Source: Pinguiococcus pyrenoidosus (taxonomy: Eukaryota > Sar > Pinguiophyceae > Pinguiochrysidales > Pinguiochrysidaceae). From it: DNA of 38,768 nt. Shown one piece after another: positions 9,238 through 18,345 of the stretch (its first letter is position 1; every line of letters begins with the position of its first letter). The stretch is from contig JAAMXY010000556.1 of NCBI GenBank assembly GCA_019677205.1, positions 1 through 38,768 on the forward strand, read 5' to 3'. The notes beneath the pieces are model-generated. The model saw only the letters and a list, made by a program, of their open reading frames with translations. It was not told the DNA's origin and did no database searches. Both the position numbers and the translations under genes were made by a program.

Positions 9238-11938
9238 ATGAGGCCTCTGAGCGCCTCCTTCTGGGCGGCCTCGGCCGCCCTCTGGCTAGCCTCGGCTAGG
9301 CTGGCAGGGGCGCACTCCATCCGCCACGGCAGCCGGAGCCTGGCGGAAGCGAAGGAATTCGAAAGCACCCAATTCAACTGCGGCACCGAGGACAGACACC
9401 CTGACGAAGTGCGGCGGCTGGCGTTGCCCCAGGGCCATCGGGAGGTACTAGAGAAAGTGTACAATACGCCCCATGGCCAACACCGCCGTCGGCGTCTGGC
9501 CGACTACGCCGTGGAGAGCATCGAGTTCCCGTCCATGGTTTTCCACGTGATACAGAGCAGCACCGAGGGCAACTTGACCGACGCGCAGTTGCAAAGCCAA
9601 TTCGACCGGCTCAACAGCGCCTTTGGGCCGCATATCAGCTTCGCGTCCTGGACGCGCATTGACCACGTGGAGGCCAGCACCTTCCAGAACGCCTGCAACT
9701 CGCAAGCAACGTAAGGCGCCAGTGCGAGGAATGATTGGAGTGGAATGAATGGCGGATGATTGATGACAAATGCCTTCTGCAGCATGCGGGCCTTCCAGCA
9801 GAGCAACTTTGTGGCCTCGGCCTTGAACACGTACTTCCTGGACTGCCTGAGCTATGGCCTCTTCGGCTACGCGTACTTCCCGGACTCCGCGTCGGAGGAC
9901 CACTGGATCCACGGTACCATCAACGACTACCGCACCATCGACGACCCCACAGAGTGCAGCGGGGGTTGCCAGGGCGACACGGCGGTGCATGAGTGGGGCC
10001 ACGCCTTCGGTAAAGCAATTGGCAGGCGAGGCGGTCAAGGGAGAAGCGAGCCGCGCGGACTAAGCATTCTTCGCAGGCCTGTTCCACACCTTCCAGTCGC
10101 TCACGGACGGCCAATGCGACTGCACGTGGAATGACCTGGTGGAGGACACGCCTCCCGAATACGGACCACACTACGGCGGTATGTGTCTCTCTATGATCTC
10201 TTTCTGTTTCTTTTTTTTCTCGTTCCTGTGTTTGTTCGTTTTTTTTTTAGATGTTTTGTGTTTGTGGCCGAAGTCGCAGCCTCATGCGTATGGACGTGAA
10301 TGCTCCTGCCCTCCCCTCTCCTCCCCTCTAATCTCCTAACCTCTAATCTCCTCCTCCTCCTCCTTCTCCTTTATTCACCTCCTCCATTATTCACCTCACG
10401 CCATCTTCCTTGCCCGGCTTGAATTCTCAGGGGCCTTCGACAGCTGCTCCGGCAGAAACACCTGCTCGGAGCCTGGCGATCTGCAGGATCCCATCACCAA
10501 CTACATGGACTACTCGGACGACGTGTGCCTCTCCGAGTTCACGGTAACGCAGCACGAAGCAGAGAGGCCGAGACGATATCTTAAGCAGCTCCCTTTCGTG
10601 TTCCTCGACTGCGTATCAGGACGGGCAATACGAGCGGATGCTATACCAGCTGGCGCTGTACAAGCCCAACATGATCTCTGCGTCCTTGCTGGGCTCCGAC
10701 CAGACCGCGTGCGTGGTGGGCTCCTTCTACAACTCGACGACGATGCAGTGCGAGGCCTGCGGAAGCGGCACTTACCAGGACGAACCCTCCCAGACGTGAG
10801 TGGCCGTAGCTGTCTTCCTCTGCCTCTGCGCGCGAGATTCCGACGCTCTCTGCTTGTCTTGGTCTCTCCTCTGCGGCCTCGCGAAGGTCCTGCAAGGCGT
10901 GTCCCACAGACACGGGCTCCGTGTACTACGAAGGCACGAACAACGGCTTCGGCACGCTGCGCATTGATGAGAAGCAGTGCTACACGATTGACACGTCCTT
11001 CTGCATCGACCATTGGCTGGCGGACCAATATTGCGACGAGGTGAACAACAATGCCGAGTGCTTCTACGACGGCGGAGACTGGTGCGTGCTTGACCGCTTC
11101 TCCGCGAGGGACAGCATCCTCGCAGCCGACGCCGTCGCCCTCACAGTCTCCTTGCGTTGCCAGCTGCGAGACGTGCTGCACAAGCAATCCAGACAACCCG
11201 TACACGGACAGCGTGTGCGGTTCTGGCGACCAAGGTCATGATCTATATCAAGAGGTAGGTCCGCTTCGACCTTCTGTGAAGCGCGGCAAAGCTTGGCTCA
11301 CGTGGAAGTGCCTTCACCATCGCAGTGCTTGGATCCTTCCTGCGCGTCGAGCGCCGTCCCGGATCACATCAATCGGGTACCGCCGAGCGGCTCCGACCAA
11401 TGCTTCAACTTCCGCATCACCGAGTCGCCGACCCCCGGGTAAGAAGGCCGCCGTGGTCTCTCTGAAGGGAGCATCGAGCCCTTCTCCTGGCTCCCCTTCC
11501 AAATGGTCCTAACTTCCTTGGCGGCGGCATCCTAGGCCCACGCTCTTGAGTGCTTCTCCCTCCGCGGCGCCGACGATTTCCCCATCCGCCGCGCCGGTGC
11601 CATTGCCGTCGGATCCGCCCACGCCAGCTCCGGTGCCAGCGCCATCTGCTGCGCCCACTCCCATCGCAAGTGAGATGCCTTCCAATGGTCCCACGGCTGC
11701 GCCGGTTCCGACCTCTTCGCCGAGCAGTGCTCCCACCACGGAAGCGCAGGGGCGCTCCGACGACGGCGGAGACGACGGCCTCCTGGGCCTTGGCGTCGGG
11801 AGCACGGCCATGGAGATTGGCGTCGTTGTCGGCGTTGTCGTCATCGTCGGAGGCATGCTCATGACGCTGGCCATGTGCCTCTTGAGGAAGCAGAAGCCGC
11901 CGCAAGGGTTCCAGAACCAGAGGCCTCGAGGATACTAA
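9238..11938 (+). CDS. Membrane-anchored pappalysin-like (M43B) metalloprotease with GCC2/3 and LNR domains, paralogue B
   Basis: Predicted join(9238..9710, 9783..10009, 10077..10178, 10431..10543, 10620..10795, 10887..11081, 11164..11254, 11326..11438, 11536..11938), 630 aa, exact frame. Signal peptide about 1-25; CGTED motif with Cys 48; zinc-binding HEWGHAFGLFH at 227-237 (catalytic Glu 228; the intron after G lies inside the motif); Met-turn NYMDYSDD (Met 293); GCC2/3 (ephrin-receptor-like) Cys motif C349xxC352...C366xxC369; LNR/Notch repeat about 395-430 ending YDGGDCC; a long Ala/Pro/Ser stalk; transmembrane helix about 589-613; basic tail starting RKQK. Known for the family: pappalysins are zinc endopeptidases, and LNR modules in PAPP-A bind calcium and help substrate choice. 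Inference: a type I surface protease. B lacks three introns present in A and C, with exon lengths equal to the sums of theirs. Confidence 0.9.
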
Positions 11939-12812
11939 AATTGAATGTAGTAGTCGTGCCTTGGTGGCACTAGCTCTGTCCTTGTGTGGAAGAAACAGCT
12001 TGCATGTGAAACGAGTACGAGCGGCCAAGCGGTGCTGGGCCGGCAGACGAGATTCGAATTGCAGGGAGCCGTCCTACGAAGGCTTTGAACCTGTGAAGCT
12101 TTTGTCGACTATGATGATGCTGAGGCAGCAGCGCGGGGGCATCGCAGCAAAGCATGCCAGTGCCTCAGCAAACGAAGGTGAAAGACCGAGCCGATTGCGC
12201 AAGGGAAGCATCTGGCAGTTGCTATTTTATCGGGAACGACGACGGACTTCCCGGCGCTCCTGGCCTTTCAACCTTTCAACCTTTTAACCTTTTAACCTTT
12301 TAACCTTCGCTTGTACATAGTCGGCATTCGGTGAGCTTGCCATCATCCCGACCACAAGTCTCTGACACAGCGAGATGCCCCTCAAGGCAGCCGAGCGCCA
12401 AGGAGGGATCTCGATTGATCTGTCGGAATCTGGCGGGCAAAATCACAATCCACTCCTCTGTCCCCGTGCTTTACAGCATCCACAAGATCCCGATATGCAA
12501 AATGCAAAATCACAATCCCATCAGGTCTCCTATGCTATCGCTCCGATCGCCCGCGAAGACATTCCCTCCTCTCCTGATTGGTTTGAATGCACCAATCATG
12601 AGACCGTGTTCCTATTCCTTCGAACCACCACTGACGAATGGCGTCGAGTTTTTGACGCCACGGACTGAATCCTGACGCGGCCAAATCTTCGGCCGAACTG
12701 GCAGGCGCCGCAGGGCGAAGAAGCTTCGCGGTCCTCAAGATCGTTGCTGGAGTGCGGAGGGGGAAGGCGTTGGCGCAGGCATCCTGCAGAGCCCTTTCCA
12801 CAGCAGCCAAAG
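11939..12812. other. Intergenic region between metalloproteases B and C
   Basis: An 874-nt interval holding the 3' end of B and the promoter of C. It contains a short run of TTTCAACC/TTTTAACC repeats at about 12265-12306. No gene could be supported on either strand. Confidence 0.55.
12265..12306. repeat. CCTTTTAA-type short tandem repeat
   Basis: Five near-identical 9-10-nt units (ACCTTTCA, then ACCTTTTA forms) in a row, upstream of paralogue C. Possibly a promoter-associated microsatellite; no function is assigned. Confidence 0.8.
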
Positions 12813-15800
12813 ATGATTGTGCCCTGTGTGCTGCTCGTTCTCTGCTTGGCGAGAGCCGCTGGCCACTCGCATGCTCACGTCCACAGCCACGGGCTGCATT
12901 CCCATGCGGCGCCGTCGGAGCGCAGGGGCCTCCGAGGCCATAACCATACTGATGCCGAGGACTTTTTACCGGTGGCGACCTGCGGCACGGAAGATCGCTC
13001 CGACGACGAGGTTTGCGCTTCCGACGTTCTGGGGAGAGATGCTTTGCCTGGAGGCTGACGGCAGCAGCAGGTGCGGAAGTTGGCGCTACCGCCGAACCAT
13101 CGAGAGGTGCTGCAGAAGGTGTACAAGACCGCCAACGGCCAGCATCGACGCCGGCGACTCCAGGACTTCGCCGTCGAGACCATCGAGTTCCCCATGATGG
13201 TCTTCCACGTGATCACGAACGAGAATGGAGTGGGGTCGCTCTCCAATCAGCAGCTGCAGCAGCAGTTCGATCGCTTGAACATTGCCTTCGCGCCCTTCAT
13301 CCAGTTCACCGCCTGGCGCAGAGAAGACTACGCCAACGACAACATCTTTAACACTGCCTGCGAAAACTTCGGCCTGTAAGCAATGCGACTTGAGGGCCAA
13401 GGGAGGATGGCGAGAGAAGTTCAGTCTAAAACCTGGCGTGATACCAGGATGCGCGCTTTTAAGCTTGCCAATGCGGACACGACAGCCCTGAACACGTACT
13501 TCCTCGACTGCGTTTCCGCCGGCCTCCTTGGCTACGCCATTTTCCCGGACCAAGCGCCGGAGACCGACTCGGTGCGCCTTGGAAGAAGCTCTGTATCGAC
13601 GGCATTAGCTCCTTTGCTCAGACCCTTGGCCCATGCACCTTCTCCATTTCCTTCTCCACTACCAGATTCACGGGACGGTCAATGACTATCGAACCATCGA
13701 CGACAACTCTTTGTGCTCTGGGCCGTGCCAAGGCGATACGGCCGTGCACGAATGGGGCCATGCGTTTGGTAAGGCCTGCCAAAGCTTTCAATGCGATTGT
13801 GATTGGTTCCAGGCCTGAAGCTTGGTTTGCTTCAAATCCAAGGACTCTTCCATACCTTCCAGTCGCTCGCTTCGAATCAGTGCGACTGCACATGGGGAGA
13901 TCTTGTTGACGACACACGTACGTGACGCACCCCCACATCGCGCGTGCGATACCCCGTACTGACCGCTGCGTTCTCATTCCTGTTTTCCTTGCTTGCCTTT
14001 CCTCAGCGCCAGAGAACACGCCTCATTATGGAGGTAAGAGGAGGAGAAAAGACAAGATCCAGTAGCCAGAAAGAAGACGATGACAGTCGATTTTCTGCTG
14101 CTGCTGATGATGCTGCTGCTGCTGATGATGATGATGATGCCGCTGCTGCTGATGATGATGATGCTGATGGTGATGATGCTGATGGTGAAAATTCCGATTC
14201 CTTGAAGGCTTCACGGACAACTGCGCTGCTCGCAACACGTGCATCGAGCCGGACGACGAGCTCGACCCAATTTTCAACTATATGGACTACTCTAGTGACT
14301 TTTGCCTCTCGGAGTTTACCGTAAGCCTACGAGGGCGCGTCGGCCGGGCGCTTCTTGGTGGTAAACTTGGCTTGTTGGCTTTCAGCTCACAAAGACCGGC
14401 GCTTCTTAGGAAGGACAAGTCGAACGGATGTTCTACATGCTGGCAATCTACAAGCCGAACATGATCTCCATGTCGCTGAACAGTGCCGATCCCTCTGCTT
14501 GCATTCTGGGCACCTTCTTCAACGAAGATGCCAACGAGTGCCAAGCTTGCCCCGAAGGGACGTACCAGGACGAAGCCGAGCAGACGTAAGTTGTTCCGCT
14601 TCGCCATCCTCATTGGGAAGGAGGCTTGTTGGAGTTCTCACCCGTCATCACACCATAGATCCTGCAAGGCCTGCCCGGTGAACTCCGACGAGACCTTCAT
14701 CTCGGGGAATGCTCAGGGGCTTGGGACGCTCAGGATCAACGTCAACCAGTGTTTCGGGGACGGCGGTTCGTGCGTCGACAGCTTCTTCGCTGATCAGTAT
14801 TGCGATCCCATCAACAACAACGAAGCTTGCTTCTACGACGGCGGCGACTGGTACGCAGCAGGGCGTGTAGGGTGTCGACAGTCTCCTTGGTCTTTGCTGA
14901 CTCGGCAATGACGGACGTTGCAGCTGCGAAACGTGCTGCCTGGCAAATCCCGACAACCCCGACACCGAGTACATTTGCGGTGCGGGCAACCCGGCTAGCA
15001 GCGACTTCGCACAGGTGGGCTTCCAACTGCCGATCCGCCGATCCGCCGATCCGCCGATCCGCCGATCCGCCGATCCGCCGATCCGCCGATCCGCCGATCC
15101 GCCGATCTACGTACTTCCAGGCAGGTCCGTTGCTCACGCCTCCTCTTATCTAACCAGTGCATGGATCCAACGTGCGAGGACAGCGTCGTTCCTGAGGCTC
15201 CACCGGCCGGCCCGGCCAACCAGTGCTTTGAGTTTCGGACGGCCACACCGGAGCCTTCTGGAGGGTGAGAGCGAAACGGCCCGAATCCGCGTGCCCCCGT
15301 GATGCATCCGTGCGCTGCTTGTGGCCTGCTGTCTAACGCTTCATGCCACGGACGCCTCAGGCCGACGTCGCCACCGACTGCTGTTGCTTCGGAGCAGCCA
15401 TCCGTGGCACCTTCGGAAGCGTCTTCATCGCCACCGTCCGCGGGGTTGTCCTCGGAACCTTCGGATGCTCCAACCACTTTGCTCCGTCCCAGCCAGGACC
15501 CGACCATTCCTGGGCCGCCATCTCCAGATCCAACGGCTTCGCCCACGGCGTCGCCAACTCCATCACCAACGGCGTCGCCAACTCCATCACCGACAGCGTC
15601 GCCAACTCCATCACCAACGGCGTCGCCAACTCCATCACCGACGGCGTCGCCAACTCCCTCACCGACAGCGTCTCCCACTGCCGAAGAAGACTCTTCGGAT
15701 GGTGACACCTTGGCGTTGAGCGACACCGCAACGTTTGCCGTAGTCATTGGAGCCGTGGTGTTCGCGTCTCTGGCAGTCGGAGGCACTGCGCTGTTCCTCT

Positions 15801-15883
15801 GTCTTCGCACAAAGCCAAGGTCGTTTGACAATGTGGTAGAAGCGACCCCTGTGGCGGTGTCCTTCTCAGAATATACTGATTAG
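12813..15883 (+). CDS. Membrane-anchored pappalysin-like (M43B) metalloprotease with GCC2/3 and LNR domains, paralogue C
   Basis: Predicted join(12813..13010, 13071..13375, 13448..13571, 13666..13768, 13843..13917, 14007..14033, 14208..14320, 14410..14585, 14659..14850, 14924..15014, 15158..15264, 15361..15883), 677 aa, exact frame. Signal peptide (MIVPCVLLVLCLARAAG), then a His-rich propeptide-like stretch (HSHAHVHSHGLHSH) not found in A or B, then CGTED. Zinc motif HEWGHAFGLFH about 237-247, Met-turn NYMDYSSD (Met 303), GCC2/3 motif (CQACPEGTYQDEAEQT..CKAC), LNR ending YDGGDCC, a stalk of repeated ASPTPSPT, transmembrane helix about 628-652 and a 25-residue tail. Same orientation as B and same intron phases. 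Includes a 27-nt exon matching that in A. Two introns carry microsatellites. Likely a cell-surface zinc protease. Confidence 0.9.
14091..14190. repeat. CTG/ATG trinucleotide microsatellite in an intron of paralogue C
   Basis: An interrupted run of CTG, ATG and related triplets fills most of the intron 14034..14207 just before exon 7. It reads without stops as Ala/Asp runs in one frame and His/Gln on the other strand, producing spurious open frames. Confidence 0.9.
15030..15107. repeat. 8-bp tandem repeat (CGATCCGC unit) in an intron of paralogue C
   Basis: About 9.5 near-perfect head-to-tail copies of the 8-nt unit lie in the intron 15015..15157. It starts about 15 nt after the donor site and ends before the pyrimidine-rich acceptor. 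It is intronic because the flanking LNR-proximal and CxDPxC exons join exactly as in paralogues A and B. Confidence 0.92.
15530..15672 (+). repeat. 24-nt coding repeat encoding an ASPTPSPT stalk
   Basis: Roughly five to six copies of a 24-nt unit in the last exon of paralogue C encode alternating ASPT/PSPT. This builds the Pro/Ser/Thr-rich juxtamembrane stalk, a typical site of O-glycosylation. Copy-number change would alter stalk length without a frameshift. Confidence 0.9.
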
Positions 15884-15999
15884 CGATAGATGAGCCGTTG
15901 GAAGCACGCCAGTTTCGTGTCTGCGGCATGCTGAAGTTGAGAAATCTCAGACAGACAAAGAGACGGACAGGTTTTAATCCAGTAGCAACCGGATGAACA

Positions 16000-16028
16000 G
16001 AAGGAACAAAAGGAACAAAAGGAACAAA
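16000..16028. repeat. Short AGGAACAAA tandem repeat
   Basis: Three adjacent copies of a 9-10-nt AAGGAACAAA unit between the convergent ends of metalloprotease C and the glycosyltransferase-like gene. It lies in presumed 3' untranslated sequence. Confidence 0.8.
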
Positions 16029-16095
16029 ATTGCAGATCGGAGCTATTTTGTATCCAGCACTTCGGGTTTGTAGTCTATGCGACGCCGCCCTGCCT

Positions 16096-17609
16096 TCACG
16101 TCTGTTGCGAAAGATGTCTCTTCAGCAGGTACTGAGTAATATGGTCGACCACGGCCTCCGAGAAGACCCCGCTGATCTCCCCGATCTCGTCGTCGGGGCC
16201 GTAGATGATGGGAACTCCGCTGAAGTAGAATGTCTGCGCCACGGCCGGGAAGGAGCTGTGGCCGCGGAGCAGGATGTCTGCCTCGGCCATGTGTGTGAAG
16301 GATGGCAGCGCCAGCTCGTCGTGCTTCGTCCTGCCCGCTTTGAAGCCCAGGTGGGCGTCGAAGGAGATGCCGCCGTCCTCCAGGATTTGCTTCCAGGTGC
16401 CGAGCAGGGGAAATGCGAGCTCCCGCCCCTGGGAGAGGAAGTGCAAGTGGAACTTCAGCTTCGAGCCTGCTTTCCCGAGCCGTTCTCTCACGGCCTGGAG
16501 CATGCGGACCAGGTGCTGGAAGGCCTGTGTAATGTACTCGTCGCCCGTCCAGCGGTCCTTCATCCATCGGTGCACGTCGCCGCGGCGGAGGTGAAACACG
16601 AGGTTCACATGTGGCCCGCGGCCGCGGCCCGAGGCCTGGAACCACGTGAGCTCCTTCTCGGGCATGTCGAACTTGACGCGGTACCAGTAGCGCACGATCT
16701 GCCGGGCGATCATCTTGGAGCCCTTGCCGTCCTTTCTGCCTTTGCCCCGCTCCAGAAGGCACAGCGTCGGCTCCTTGAGCTGCTTCTCGCACGGCCCCTG
16801 CATCCCCGTCTGCCGGCTCACGGTGCTGTGCCGCACCGTCGCCTTCAGGATCGTCTGCTCCGCATCATTGGCCTGGATGTCGACGGTCCGGCCGGACTCG
16901 GGCTTCTCGTACTTGATCCCAGGCTCCATCACCCACTGGTTTTAGTTGAGAGCAGAAGAGGAGAAAGACGAAACAAGCAAAACCACGAAAGCACGGCCAA
17001 GAATCGGGCAGTAGTGGGGTGGCTTAGCCATCAGGTTTTCATGCCTTTTTGGTTTCTTTCTGGCGTCTTCCACCAAGGTCACTTCACCTGAGGACAGCCA
17101 TGGCCAATGCCGAGGTAGGCTTCCAGAAGCTGCCGATCCACTCCGTGGCCCACGATGGACAGGATGTTCGTCCGGTGGACGAAGACGCAATTATTCTGCG
17201 GCGCTTCCGGTCAACAATCCCACTTGTTCCTCCACACAGACGACAGCACTGACCTCCAGCGCGGTCACCATGAACTCAAACACCGAGCCGACCACGGCGC
17301 CCATGCCGCCTCCGGCGCCTTTGTCCACCGGCACTAAGCAATTCCGCATCTGTCCGTTGGCGTCGTAGAGAGAGCACAGCCTTTCCAAGGCCTCCTTGTC
17401 GCTCAGGCCGGTGTGCTGCCGAATGTCGTCGTCGGTGAGGTGCACCTCGGCGTCCTGGCGCTCGCGCTCCGAGCGCGTCAGCGCGGAAGTCAACGGCCTA
17501 GTCCGAGCACGGTTGGATACTGCGTTCAAGCGAAAAGGGCGGGAAAAGCGCCGGCGCCTCGTGAGCCAGCTTACGTATACGCCAGCAACGCCAAGAGGCG
17601 CCACCGCAT
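16096..17609 (-). CDS. Secretory-pathway glycosyltransferase-like protein (fucosyltransferase-type HxRRGD motif)
   Basis: Predicted complement(join(16096..16935, 17088..17195, 17254..17497, 17575..17609)), 408 aa, exact frame. A 35-nt first exon encodes a short hydrophobic leader (MRWRLLALLAYT), so entry to the ER is likely. The central motif VNLVFHLRRGDVHRW resembles the donor-binding HxRRxD loop of GT-B fucosyltransferases (as in FUT8/POFUT-like and GT11 proteins). The downstream segment HMAEADILLRGHSSFPAVAQ then FYFSGVPIIY resembles the conserved C-terminal half of such enzymes, where surveillance of donor binding includes the Ser/Ser-Phe motif. The acceptor and donor sugars cannot be told from sequence. 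It is convergent with metalloprotease C and divergent from the kinase-Roco gene. Exon joining is well supported by phase; the exact glycosyltransferase family is less certain. Confidence 0.7.
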
Positions 17610-18345
17610 GGTGATGTCGCGTGGCAAGGAAAGGCTCCGAAGAGCGCCGGGGGGTTGGCTGGGTGGCGCTCGCGCATGGCTTGGTGGCGCGGCAAAGGAG
17701 GAAGCTCGACCGTGACAGATGGAAAAGGAGATTTGGACGTACTAGCGGGCGTGACGCGGAGAAGCATGAAGAGAAGAAGCTCAGGTTGTGTGAGGAGTGT
17801 GAGGTGGGCGTTGCTGTTTTGAGTTCAGAGTTTGGTGGTCTTTCCCTCTTTTCTCTTTTCCTCCGTTCCTCCTGCGCGCCACTTCAGCTGAAGCAGCCGC
17901 GGGAAATTGCAGAAAGCCTGTCAGCCACAATCCTGCTTCTCATTCCTAAATGTCAACAGTTGAGCTCGTTCCTCGTTCATTGGTGAACGCTCCTCGGGAC
18001 TACTCCTGTATTTCAAAATATAACTTTCCTGATGATTCATCATTTTATTCATGAAGATTCAACATTACCACTGGTCAAAGACGCCCCCAATGTCAATGGT
18101 TTCACCCCTCTGTTCTTCTTTTGCGCCGGACAAGCACGATGAACTGGACCTCTCTGCGAAGGGCACAGCTTCGCGCGCGCGAGCGGGGCTCTCGGTGGCC
18201 CTTTCGCCTCGCAGATGCGTCTTCTGGACTCCTTGTGAGGTTTCGAGCTCGAGCTTTGGATTTCGCGCGGCCGCCGCGCGCTAACGACGCAGATATTCCG
18301 CGAGCTTCCGTTGCCGCCCTCGGTGTCAGAGCGGGTGTTTGAGGG
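17610..18345. promoter_or_regulatory. Divergent intergenic region between glycosyltransferase-like and kinase-Roco genes
   Basis: A 736-nt interval between two outward-facing start codons. The part around 17990-18060 is AT-rich and may contain core promoter sequence. An open frame at 17621-17986 (+) has basic, low-complexity composition and no recognisable domain, and was not called. Confidence 0.4.

Noticed and set aside
12008-12066. tRNA-like A box (GCGGCCAAGCGG) and B box (GATTCGAATT) spacing
   Set aside because: The T-stem and acceptor stem do not pair, and no anticodon arm can be drawn.
15030-15107. Possible CRISPR-like array
   Set aside because: Units are 8 nt with no spacers, in a eukaryotic intron; simple tandem repeat.
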